DNA of 64,000 bases from Adiantum capillus-veneris (taxonomy: Eukaryota > Streptophyta > Polypodiopsida > Polypodiales > Pteridaceae), in assembly GCA_014529385.2 (NCBI GenBank), contig CM043967.1:83396278-83460277 (forward strand), written 5' to 3'. This document shows positions 19,012 to 29,153 of this stretch, one piece after another. The translations under genes were made by a program, and so were the position numbers. The notes below the pieces were generated by a model. That model made no database searches and was not told the DNA's origin. It worked only from the letters and a program-made list of their open reading frames with translations. Each line of letters begins with the position of its first letter. Positions within the stretch are counted from its first letter, which is position 1.

Positions 19012-21435
19012 TCAAAGTGAAGCATTAATCTCCATCTGTGGTTGAGCAGCATGGTTGTTTGATCTCATCCGTTGTAATTGCTTCCTATAGAACCAATTGA
19101 ATAATTCCTTTAGTGCATTGCTCCTTCTTTGTCCCCCTCCCTTCCTCGTACATTTGAACAAAGAAGTCCTCACTTGATAGTGATATTTTTCCATCCCCTG
19201 AGTATTCCATGTTGCAAGGGGTCCTTGTTTTGCAAAATATGGTCCATGCAGGTACAAAATATGCTAAAAGTTAAAAAAAAAGGTTAGTTGAACTCATAGG
19301 GTGCAATGTAAAATACTATCCAGACTTTAAAAAGTAATTGAATACTCACCAAGTAATATGTGATGTCTTTTGCTCCCCAAGCATCTGTAATAGCAGTTAT
19401 TAAAAGCTATATTGTTTTTTTAAAGTCATCTGCATAATTAGGAGAGCTAACTTGTTGTCTCAAAACTTTCAAAAAATTATCGAGCTTCTTCCACACTTCC
19501 ATGCGTTTGTTGGCTACATCTGGTCTACTTTTGACATTGGTTGTTATTACACAAAGATCCTTCCAGCAGCTCCACATAGCATCAACTTGTTTGTTGTCGG
19601 TTACAAAAAAATATTCTGGCTTTTGCTCCACCCATTGAAACATCTTGCAAAACATCACCCGTTCCTTTTGAAAGAGTAGGTTCTTTTTTTGGATGCACTT
19701 GACTACCATGAAAACCCATTTGAGAGAGCAAAGCCTCACATTTTTCTATGTAATCATCTGCAAATCTACTTGGCTTAATAGAATATGCATAATCGAGATG
19801 GAGTCAAAGCAATTTGTCCAAGATTCTAATCTCTCCATGCATTGTACATATATGTACATTTTTTTAATCTATTGTTAGAATTGGATCCCAAATCATAGAA
19901 GACGATGGGTAGTCGATGACATTCACACTATTTCTCGATGGTGGTTTTCCAACCTCGTGTTCTACAAGCCATCCTTTTATTCCAGTGCTTGCTATGCAAT
20001 ATAGACATGGATACTTGGTATTGGCACCTCCACATACACTAAACATGCACTTCAATGCTTTTAGGTCGGCACTCAAGTGCCATTCTACAATAAAGTCACC
20101 CATGCCATCTACACAAAGTTTTTCACCTGCATTTTGGTCCTGTATAAGAGAAGGGATATCTGTCTGCAAAAAGAGCCATTTCAATGTATCGTGATTTTCT
20201 ATTGGTATTTGAGTTGCTCCGATCCACCAAAGCTCCATTTCTTATTGTAATTTGTGGTATGGGGAATCTAGATTACCCTAGCTATAGTCCAATGCTCTAT
20301 TCATTAGGGATATGTATACTCTTTCCATTTTTTGACATTTTGAATTTGAGCTTCATCCAATTTCATAACAAATATAAGTTTTCCTTCACAATCTACTTCT
20401 CGCATGTTATAGTATCTCACCATAGCAGATTGAACTTTTTTTATACTCATCCAAATGTTATTAAAAACATTATACTCAAAAGAAGATTTTTTTTTGTTTT
20501 GTTTTTCATATGGCATCGTTCCTTCTATATGATAGTACTCTCCAAAATGTTCGGGTATTTTTTCGTTTAACAGAGTCCTTGCTTTCCCAACATGGTGAGG
20601 CATAGGCAACCCAAAAGCTTTAATCTTGTAATACTTTAAAACCTGAAACCAGGGTTTAGAAATGGCCTTGTAACCCCTTCTACTCACCCCCACTGTGTCA
20701 CAAACTTCTTGCATTTGAGAAGGTTGGACCAGTAAACCCATATGTTTCAGTAAATTTTGAAATACCAATTTGATTTTCAGGAAGTTTCAAAAGTTTCAAA
20801 ATGTCACTTTTGTTCATTACCTCATTCAAAAATCTCACCCTTTCTTGAACATTGGACATATCAAATCCTAAAATACTAGTCACATGTTCTCTAGTAATTT
20901 TTAATCTTTTTTTTCTTTGTCCAGAACCTTTTGTTAAGTTTACTACATCTCTCATTCGTTTTTCTCGTGCTCTTAATCCTATTGGAGTTTCTTTTAAAGT
21001 CTGAAGCTGATGATTTTCTTGTTTTAGATATGCTATTTGGTTTTCAAGTTCTAAAATTCTTGTTGCATTTGAAGACAAAGCAGTTTTGAGATATTGAATG
21101 TAATGTGTATGATCAATGTGTAAATGAGATAGCATAAAACTATATCCTAGTAAGCCATCAACCCCATCACCAACAAATCTCATCAAATCATGAGGTGTAT
21201 GAAAAGATGGATACCTTCCAGTGCTAGGATCCGGTGGATACAAGCTCCCATCTGTCCATATATCAATGTGTTTCTTTCCCTCGTTGCGAAGTTGTTGTGC
21301 TTCATTTGCAGTTGTAATTGGTCTTTGATAGACACTCCGCGTAGTAGCATATTCTTGGCTTAGCTTAATGTTCAAGTGAAACTTGCGGTTATCACTAATG
21401 GAAGATGTATTACTCATTGTAAGTAATGAATACAC
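19012..21435 (-). pseudogene. transposase-like gene of unplaced DNA-transposon family
   Basis: Read on the minus strand in blocks. 21435-20698 has a leucine-rich coiled coil (about residues 118-150) and a basic KRLKITREHV segment. 20768-20304 holds GVSRRGYKAISK, LPMPHHVGKAR and KLIFVMKLDEAQI. 20238-19864 has HLSADLKALKCMFSV and KYPCLYC (a CxxC-like end). 19805-19407 is followed by an 86-bp GT-AG intron (19264-19349). The last exon has YLHGPYFAKQGPLATWNTQG, ME, then KGGG. Conserved D, D and E residues in these blocks fit a DDE transposase. It is not recognisably hAT, Mutator, CACTA or PIF. The probable start is Met at 21417 or 21435. Frame changes near 20700-20770 and 19640 show decay. Confidence 0.6.
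19264..19349 (-). other. 86-bp intron of transposase-like gene
   Basis: The donor GTGAGT follows ...ITYYLV-type coding, and the acceptor is TTTTAG before CATATTTTG. It joins the two blocks (DAWGAKDITYYL and HILYLHGPYF) that would sit side by side in one protein. Confidence 0.6.
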
Positions 21436-21737
21436 AGAAAGTATAATGGAAATAACGTAGTATCAGAACAAGGTGCATCAAAGACGAAGAGAGAAAGCTC
21501 ATGAAAGGTGAGAGAAAAAAGAGAGATTGAGTGATTCAAAAGTGGAAACAACTATTTGCCGCCAAGTGAAGTAAATGAGAACAAATTTCAAGGTGAGCCG
21601 CAAAGGGATGTGAAAAAAATGATATCTTTTTGAATATTTAGAGATATGTACCTAGATATGCTTTAGATTGCATAGATATTGTTTAAATGACCAAAACGGA
21701 TAAATTTGGAGCCTTTTTGAGTTAACCAATTCCTTAC

Positions 21738-21770
21738 ACAACCCTTTTTGAGTCGGTTTTGGCCCTAATG
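21738..21770 (-). repeat. right terminal inverted repeat
   Basis: It ends GGTTTTGGCCCTAATG and is the reverse complement of 13237-13269 with one mismatch. It lies about 300 bases beyond the transposase start. Confidence 0.85.
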
Positions 21771-22909
21771 TATCACTCTTCATATCGCCTAGCCCTTAAG
21801 TTGTTTAAAGTCTCTAGGGAAATGTTCACACACTGGCACAATCTAGTTGGGTTCACGTAAGTCAAACCTAACCTTTCGCGAGCACCGTGGGACAGGTTCC
21901 CCAAAGATAACGATAGAGGAACCTTCCATGGGCATTGCACTAGTGTGGAATCGTGGATATGGACATATGCAAAGCGCACATGAGACGATCAGTTGTGCAT
22001 CTGATGGCAAAATGAACGCACCCTGTCATTCGTCACTTTGCGCACATGAGGATCTTCAACCAGTGTTCGTTGTTGCAGTTGATGCATTGCTGATGTTCAA
22101 GGTGCAGAGTAACGAGGAACCAATGAGCTCCATGTTAGTGTGTATCAACTTTTGTAGACCTGCAAGTGATTCAGAGGCTGACTCCCGCCATGCAAACGCA
22201 GGGAACCTTTGATGAATGTGCCTTGCTGAGCTGGAGTGCCCTTTTTCACCGAACACTCATGAATGTTGCATCTCGTGACTAAATGGCATGGGGTCTTGAA
22301 TGAAGACCCCGCCATGGGATCAATGATGGACGGCATATGGGGGGGATCTCAAGACAATCGGACAGCGAAAACAAAACGGCGGCAGGTCACCCACAGGGAT
22401 TTGAACTCATACGGGCGTTGTGTCAAGCTAGTGAGCTAACCGTGCGTGCGTGTTCATTTCACTAAAATGGATGCGTGTTCATGTGTACTTATGTTTGTCT
22501 GAGTTTACACCTTGGATGTCCGAGTTTACAAATATGTCCGAGTTTACTTTTTAAACATTTGACGATCGGGCATGCCTTTGCTTTTGTGTGTGCAGTTCTT
22601 GTCCGTGGATAGCATGGCTTGGGAAAAGACATGTTCGCTTTATCCAAAGCCTGTTCAAAATGGAAAATGCCCGGCTCAAAATTTGGGCAAGAAGCCGGTT
22701 CAAATTATGAAATTTCTAATTATAATATGGGATTTTTAGTGTGATTATCCCTCTCAAATTTAGCCTGCTCATATGCGTGTGAAAAGGTTCCAAAGCTGGG
22801 TCCCCAAAACTATTTTCTGCATGTGCGCAACACAAGAGTCTTGTGGAAAAACTTGCACAATCCATCTGAACGTTTTAGTGAGTAGTCTCTCGAGCGTATT
22901 GTAGCAGCT
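21771..22909. other. spacer with a tRNA-like SINE trace
   Basis: No convincing coding gene was found. Frames at 21773-22336 on both strands show no family motif. The only structure seen is a tRNA-like box A/box B pair on the minus strand at 22396-22442. Confidence 0.5.
22396..22442 (-). repeat. tRNA-like Pol III promoter (SINE head)
   Basis: On the minus strand, GGTTAGCTCACTAGC (about 22427-22442) resembles box A, and GAGTTCAAATCCC (22396-22408) resembles box B (consensus GGTTCGANTCC). Spacing is about 20 bases, shorter than usual. Stem pairing for a full tRNA is not evident, so a tRNA-derived SINE fragment is more likely than a working tRNA. Confidence 0.45.
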
Positions 22910-22979
22910 ATGGGGGACGGCAAGATCATGAAGGCTCTACAGTATTCCTCTTATAGGTGGAGGCCCCTCTGCTCTCAAG
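22910..22979 (+). pseudogene. stray copy of quinone oxidoreductase exon 1
   Basis: It is near-identical to 28833-28901, including about 30 bp of upstream leader (AGTCTC.TCGAGCG.ATTGTAGCAGCT) and the GTAAATCTCTCT intron start. One extra G (TATAGGTGGAGG against TATAGTGGAGG) breaks the frame. No exon 2 follows before the solo LTR. It is a duplicated, dead exon. Confidence 0.85.
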
Positions 22980-22980
22980 G

Positions 22981-22982
<2 letters not shown>

Positions 22983-23026
<44 letters not shown>
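22983..23026. repeat. (CT)n microsatellite
   Basis: A pure dinucleotide run directly after the duplicated exon's splice donor. The same arrangement occurs at 28905-28957. Confidence 0.95.
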
Positions 23027-23029
<3 letters not shown>

Positions 23030-23040
23030 GTGCGCACATG

Positions 23041-23310
23041 CTGCGGCCACCCCATCTGTTCGATGCTTTTTAATTAGGCTGGCCCACCTTTTTTTGGAGG
23101 TACGCTAAACACTTGGCCAATGTTGCCAACGCAACGAGCCCTCCCCCCTTCGACGCGTTCGTGATGGCTAGTGTTCCAAGAGAACGTCATCGTAGGCGTT
23201 TTTGCGTTTTTCCTGTGTTTCTCTTGCTTCTCAGCTTTGCAAGTTAAGCGTTGTTCTCTCATACACACATACACACACTTACATAGAAGTTGACAATACA
23301 CTATGGTGTT

Positions 23311-23349
<39 letters not shown>

Positions 23350-23607
23350 ACATAGAAGTAGACATGTGCTGTTGCCTATTCTTAGCTTCTCAATCAGAAA
23401 ACAAGCGAAGCAAAGGAAGAGCGAGAATCATGTATCATTGTAGAAGGAGGAAGAAGGAATCTCATTCTTTTTTTTAACAGACACACACATATGTACACAT
23501 GCATTACAGTCAAAAGATGCATTGTTTTGTTTACACATAGATTTACATTTTTCATTCAAAAGCTCACGTTCGTCAAAATGCAATTGCATGACAACATATT
23601 TATGTGG
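23041..23607. other. no gene; (CA)n-rich DNA left of solo LTR
   Basis: It contains a (CA)n run at 23312-23347 and short CA-rich repeats such as ACACTTACATAGAAGT, which occurs twice (about 23275 and 23345). The open frames across it are low-complexity. It is probably the left part of the sequence that hosts the solo LTR, possibly the 5' side of the Harbinger element. Confidence 0.5.
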
Positions 23608-25912
23608 TGATAGCCGTTTTTCAGCTCTCCATAATTGCCATAGTAAGTTACTCCACCCTACCAAATCACCCAAACGCTATGGCTATCCCTACCATTTCAC
23701 TGTACATAGGCGTGTGTGAGTTAGGGGGCTTTTCCTATATCTTCTTAAAAAACCCTCAGCTAGCTAGTCACTAGGCTAGTTGAGTCAAAAAAATAAAAAA
23801 ATAAAAGTATATTATGGCCTCTTTGTGTGTAAATATTTCATTGTATATATGGCCTAAATATAGGGATTTTTTATAATTATTTTGGTATTTTATTAAAATA
23901 TTTCTACTTAGGTGTGTGTTTTATTAAACCTATGTACACCTTCTTTCATCCTCTTACACCATAATTATATTTTTTGCCAATATGTACATACTCTAACCTC
24001 ATATTTTTCCTTTATACAAATCACTCCCATATTTTCACCCTCACCCTCGTGAAAACAAAAAATTGATTTCTACTCATTGGTTACGTTTATTATATTATTT
24101 ACTTGCATACCTTTTCCTCTTTCACCCAAAATAATTCAAGGAGGGACCATATCATATGATTCCAATATCTTTCCATATCCATAACTTCTCCATATTTTTA
24201 TTATTATTTTTACTCATTATTCTAACACCATGTGCTCATTGAGCTAAAGTCCATGAATAGTCCATACACTAGTCCCACCATGTATATATTTCTTTATTCA
24301 CCAATAATCCTCCTCCATGCATGGGTCAAGGGCAACTTGGATGCTTTGTATTATAATATGACAAAGGAGGGGCTCACTCTTGGATGCATTGTACAAATTC
24401 AACAAAGGAGGGGGCCACTAAAAGACTTTTGCAGGCATAAAAACAGGCTTTTTGGTGAGAATTTTGGCACCTATCTCCACTCCGAATTCGGAGCAGTGGT
24501 CAAAAGAGAAAATGTAGCCCACACTCTAAATAATCACCTCAAATTTTTTCATGATTTTTGGAGCTACCAACGGTGAGCTATGAGTTTTTGAGTGGACCCC
24601 AGTCTGCCCACTTTTCTCACAAGTAGCCCTTAGTCTTCTCTCACCCTTCCACACACCTACTCACTCTTACACATCCCTCCTTCTCCTTCCCTCACTCAAA
24701 CCTACAATTTCCATGGCTTCTCCCACCCTCTTCACCATTACCCTTCTCTCTCATCCCTATAGTTCTTTTATGAACCTCTACATACATACACCCTCTCCAT
24801 GTCTCTCTCTATTGCTTCTATGTTACAATTTCATTTACCTCTCCTAAAAATATCTAAAATTCAGTATCTTAACCATGAAAACTTCTGCAAATTGAGGATA
24901 TTTCATCAACAAATCCTCTTTTCATCGTGGTGGTCAACCGTGGCGGCGGCGTAAAGAAGCGAAGAAGAAGAAGAAGACCAGCGATCCTTTTTTCCACAAT
25001 CTACACAAGGGTGAGTTCAAGCTTCTTCAAAGCTTCACCATGTCAATGATTCTCTTTTAATTCACCCCTCTTCCTTCATCAAATCAACTCATCATACCCA
25101 TTGTAAATGTATCACTAACAATTCTAGTGATTATGACCACTAACAACTAACTTCTCTTGTAAAAATGCACCCACACTATCAACATATGGAGTAGGCAACC
25201 GCACAAGTAAACCAAATTCACTCACTCCCATGGAAGTTTCTCTCCTTTCACCACATCAATAATTCTCTTACTTGGGCCCACATCCATGTGACTCAAGAGA
25301 AAAGAGAGACCCCATTCTCTTTTGAAATTCATAAAAATTCATAATCCTTGATCTTTCCTAATAAAATTGATTAGGCTTAATCCTAATCAAGGCTTCTAAA
25401 ACCTATAAATAGAACCCATTCCTCCTTGTAAAAATGATCACTATACCATTGCACACTAGATAGAGCGTACCACACGCCAGTTCTATCTTGGTTGTAAAGA
25501 GAGAGTAAGCTTTCTATACACCATCACCTTGGTGCATAGAAAAGCTTGAGCTAGTTTGAGTGAGTGCGAGTAGAAGATATTCTTCCTACCATTGTTGTAT
25601 CTACCCCAACATCAATGAATTGGTAGTTTTGGGTGCAATTCATGTCCAAAGGCTCACGCTTCTCCTCCAATTTGGCTTGGCAAACTCATTCAGCTTCATA
25701 AGGTGACTTGTTTCATTGAAGGTTGTTGTTTTGTTGCTTGTGATTCATTGGCTATTGTTTGGCTACCATTGTAAGAGGGTGGATGGTGAGAGGGCTCCCA
25801 TAACCCTAAGACAACGTGCTAGTGATGCTATAACCAAATCTTGTCACTTGATTCCACAAGCTCTAAGTTCCTTTTTGTGCAAAATATAAAGTTGAAGCTA
25901 AGTTGTACACCA

Positions 25913-25969
<57 letters not shown>

Positions 25970-26228
25970 TTTTAGTGTGTGAGAGTGTTCCATTGGTGTT
26001 AGGGTTAGTGTAAATTCCTTGCTTGTTTGTGGGTTGCTCTAACGATTCTCCTCTTTTGCGTCCTAGTTCGCTCTTAAACTAGGTGGTGCCCCTTGTGTAG
26101 TTGGGATTTGGCCGTGGGTTTGTTTTTTTGGTTTGTGTTGTGTTGTGCCCCAGCCCCATTGAGCAGCACGGGAGCCTTGAAGGGTGTCTAGAGGTTGCTC
26201 TTCTTGTTGCCCGCCCCAGACCGCCTCA
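23608..26228 (+). mobile_element. solo LTR of the gypsy-1 family (2621 bp)
   Basis: It runs TGATAGCCGT...CCGCCTCA and matches 7164-9776 almost base for base (differences of roughly 1% by eye, mainly point changes and a longer CT run). No internal element sequence lies on either side. The four bases GTGG at 23604-23607 recur at 26229-26232, consistent with a target duplication. This is the product of recombination between the two LTRs of a full element. It holds a TATA box at 25404-25411. Confidence 0.93.
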
Positions 26229-26330
26229 GTGGTTTGCCAATGAATGGTTTCGTGTGTACACGTATGGGACGTATGGTACTACTGTCGATTATGTCCGAAA
26301 TTTTATGCATGTTTATCAATATTTCGCAGT

Positions 26331-26896
26331 ATGTCTTCACCACCTCTAGTCACAGTTGCCATGCGGAGAGCTAGGCGGGAGGAGGTTGGTGTGTCTGCTA
26401 GGCCCTCTTGGGCAATGCACTTACAGTCGGCGCCAGTGGGAGATGAATGTGAGGAGTATGTTCCTCTTTCCCAAGACGCCACGCCTTTTGAGCAGGTTTC
26501 TTACATTGGCTTGATGGAGGAGGCTATGGCTACGCCTCCTTCAACTGGGAAAAAAAGATCCAAGGTAGATATATCCTCACAAAGTCACGCTCCAAGCTAG
26601 CAGCCAGAGGTCAAAATGCAAGGACTCAACCACTAATGCAGACTCCACAAGAAGCAGACATAAGCACAAAAGGGTCGAAGTGTGCGAGGGCAACGACAAT
26701 TATATGGGACGACAAAAGCACGCATACTCTCTTGCGAGTCTATGAGGAGCAATGGTCACACATCAAGAAGGGTAATTTTCGCCCTAAGGATTGGGAAGAT
26801 TTGGTCTTTGCTCTAAATCGAGAGATCTCAGGTAACTTCGATCCTGAGCATGCTTTGCATATCGCATGTCTCGCAGATCCTTTATTATGCTACTAA
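26331..26896 (+). pseudogene. PIF/Harbinger Myb/trihelix-like ORF
   Basis: The first block (26331-26600, from MSSPPLVTVAM) runs out of frame near 26590 and continues at 26589-26896. The second block contains TIIWDDKSTHTLLRVYEEQW and then FRPKDWEDLVFALN, a Myb/SANT-like (trihelix) DNA-binding domain with the expected spaced tryptophans. PIF/Harbinger elements encode such a partner, which helps import the transposase to the nucleus and binds the element ends. The order, Myb gene just upstream of the transposase on the same strand, is as expected. One frame change marks it as decayed. Confidence 0.75.
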
Positions 26897-28032
26897 ACAT
26901 GATTCGTCCACTACTACCCACAAGTGGAGTCAGGTTTGTCAGAGAGCCTATTTCTCCAGAGGTTGCGCTTTCTTGCGTACTCTGGCGGCTTGCGCATGGA
27001 CACTCCTCATGAAGCATGACAAATCTGTTTGGCATGGGTGAAAGCACCATTCGCAAATATGTGGTGAAAAATTTGTCGCATTTCGAGTAGTACTGAGTTC
27101 TTCCACAGGGTTGGCATTAGAGTGCCGCGTGGAGACCGTCTTGAGTAGATAATGGCAGGATTTGAGGCTATCTCTGGTTTGCCGCATATTGCTGGGACAC
27201 TTGATGGGACTCACATCCGTCTACAAAGAAAGCCAGCACGAGAGTTCTATCCAGCACAATACATCAACATGCATGGTTTTCGGAGCATCCCTCCTATAGG
27301 GTATTGTCGACTCCAACAAGCTTTTTTGGAGTGCAGTTTGCAGGGCTACAGGAGGGGTTCATGATTCTTCTCACTTCAAAGAATGCGACTTGTATGGTCA
27401 GCTCAAGCAACGAGAAGCACTGGATCGGCCATTATTGCACATTAAAGGAGAGATAGTATGACCTTATTTGATTGTAGACTCAGCCTACAAAGCGAGACAT
27501 TCTTGGTAAAGCCATATCGAATGAAGGCAGGGATATTTTTACACGAAAAGCGAGATTTTGATAGGAAAATATCAAAGGGGAGTGAAAGTGGAAAATTCCT
27601 TTGGTCTCTTCAAGAATAGGTGGCGTATTTTGCGAGATCTCAATGTCGATCTTGCTTTCGTGCCCACTATGATAGGAGCCTGTTGTTTCCTACACAACTT
27701 TGTGCAACTCCAAGGCGAGACGGAGCCTCATGATTAGCGAGATCCGCATCCCAACTCCCAAGAGCCACTTCCTAATGATGGCGGTAATCTTGCTCATCAC
27801 AAGATGGCCTTGCAGATAAGGGCAGCCTTATTTTGTCATAGTAGCTTGAGGGTTCAGAACACAACAGTTCCAGGTGTAGCAGGTTGTGGATTTAGTAATT
27901 GTTCTTATTTTTCAAAGTGATCATGTCTTTTGTTTCAATTAAGGTTTTCATTATGTATCCATAAAGCTTATTATTAATTTCATGAAGTTGTGTTTTACAG
28001 GGCTTGATGATGATTTGGAGTCTGAGGATTGA
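26893..28032 (+). pseudogene. PIF/Harbinger DDE transposase
   Basis: The order of motifs is an HTH region (VALSCVLWRLAHGHSS, LFGMGESTIRKYV, about 26960-27070), then the nuclease: GLPHIAGTLDGTHI (27176-27217, first catalytic D), GVHDSSHFKECDLYG (about 27352-27400), YLIVDSAYKA (about 27461-27492, second D), FLVKPY and VENSFGLFKNRWRILRDLN (about 27583-27640, catalytic E). A probable last exon after TTTTACAG at 28000 gives LDDDLESED and a stop. Several stops and frame changes inactivate it. This is the DDE_Tnp_4 type nuclease of plant PIF elements. Confidence 0.85.
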
Positions 28033-28832
28033 GTCATGTTCTACATGGTTGTAGTTTTTGTCATGTGGCTTGCTTTATGGCTGCAATGAGCAACACCTCT
28101 ATTTATGTATTGCTATAGGGTTTTTATTATGGTTATCTAGCATTTTCATTTATGGCTGCCAATGAGCAACAATATTGCGCGCTTCTATATCGGAGGCAAT
28201 GAACCATTTTGATGTACTCAGAATAGCTTATTTTATGGGTGTAAGTCTCTTGTTTATGTGGTTGTCGGACATTGAAATTTTGTTTTGTCATGCGTTTTTC
28301 CATGCATTCGGTGCAATGTTATTAGGAGTTTTTTGTTGAAAAATGCTATCTTTATGATGTTGGCAATGCGTGGTTTGTTGGTTCGCATGATTATCCAACA
28401 ACGAACGGATGTGAATGGGCGTACGCATGTGCGCATAGGACGTGGCCGGACGGAACAGGTGGTTTTTTTGACCGAATGGATGCACGAACGGATGCATGTG
28501 CGCGAAATGGCAAAAAGTTTGCATCCGTTTGTAGCACTTTTTTGAGGAAATGAATGGCTGAACGAATGGCCACATGTGCGCTTTACATCTCTCTCTCGCA
28601 CACGCGCACACACACACAAGTTTCATGCCTGCATGCACACACACAACACGTTTTCTTTCCACCTCAGCAGAGGGCTCACTGCTGGGTGTGGTCTTGGAGT
28701 AATTATTGTGAAGCACATGCATGCTTTGACTGAAACTGAAAAACTCATCTCTTTTTTTTTGGGTGTCCCGTCTTGCTGCATGTTTGGTGTAGGTTGTTAG
28801 TGAGCAGTCTCCTCGAGCGCATTGTAGCAGCT
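28033..28832. other. 3' flank of Harbinger genes with repeated hexamer clusters
   Basis: From 28380 to 28590 the strings GAACGGATG/CGAATGG and CATGTGCGC recur (for example 28427, 28494 and 28570), giving a subterminal repeat array of the kind transposases bind. No coding gene is credible here. The leader of the quinone oxidoreductase exon 1 begins at about 28798. Confidence 0.5.
28604..28763 (+). repeat. direct duplication, copy 1 (about 160 bp)
   Basis: CA-rich start, then TTTCATGCCTGCATG..., the CCACCTCAGC.GAGGGCTCACTGC segment, GTGAAGCACATG and a run of T with GGGTG. It is repeated at 28980-29153 with scattered differences. The two copies bracket exon 1 of the quinone oxidoreductase gene. 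Confidence 0.85.
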
Positions 28833-28902
28833 ATGGGGGACGGTAAGCTCATGAAGGCTCTACAATATTCCTCCTATAGTGGAGGCCCCTATGCTCTCAA
28901 GG

Positions 28903-28904
<2 letters not shown>

Positions 28905-28957
<53 letters not shown>
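28905..28957. repeat. (CT)n microsatellite in intron 1, followed by (AC)n
   Basis: A pure CT run directly after the exon 1 donor, then GCGCGCG and an AC run at 28970-28992. Confidence 0.95.
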
Positions 28958-28965
<8 letters not shown>

Positions 28966-28979
28966 TACCACACACACAC

Positions 28980-29153
28980 ACACACACACACAGGTTTCAC
29001 GCCTGCATGTACACACACAACACTTTTTCTTTCCACCTCAGCGGAGGGCTCACTGCCGGGTGTGGTCTTGCAGTAATTATTGTGAAGCACATGCTCGTTG
29101 TCACATGCTTCGACTGAAACTGAAAAACGCAATCTCTTTTTTTTTGGGTGTTG
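28980..29153 (+). repeat. direct duplication, copy 2
   Basis: Second copy of the 28604-28763 segment, lying in intron 1 just before the retroelement fragment. A 14-base insertion (CTCGTTGTCACATG region) distinguishes it. Confidence 0.85.

Larger units (their letters stand above)
13237..21770. mobile_element. 8.5 kb TIR DNA transposon carrying a histone H3 homologue
   Basis: The ends are inverted repeats of 33 bp with one mismatch: 13237-13269 begins CATTAGGGCCAAAA, and 21738-21770 is its reverse complement. Inside are a multi-exon transposase-like gene (minus, 19012-21435), a histone H3-like ORF (minus, 16846-17385), C48 peptidase exons with an SP/K-rich tail (minus, 15290-16700), a two-exon gene of unknown role (plus, 13681-14482) and a small ORF (plus, 18534-18890). 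A target duplication is not clear: the flanks read ...CAACAT and TATCAC.... Frameshifts in the transposase suggest this copy no longer moves alone. Confidence 0.75.

Noticed and set aside
13237-21770. Assignment of the TIR element to KDZ, hAT, Mutator or CACTA
   Set aside because: KDZ elements also carry Ulp1 peptidases, but the transposase motifs do not match. There is no 8-10 bp duplication and no CACTA end.
22396-22442. Functional tRNA gene
   Set aside because: Box A/B are present but the spacing is too short and no acceptor or anticodon stem can be paired.
23202-23477. Histidine/threonine-rich coding frame
   Set aside because: Translation of a (CA)n microsatellite.
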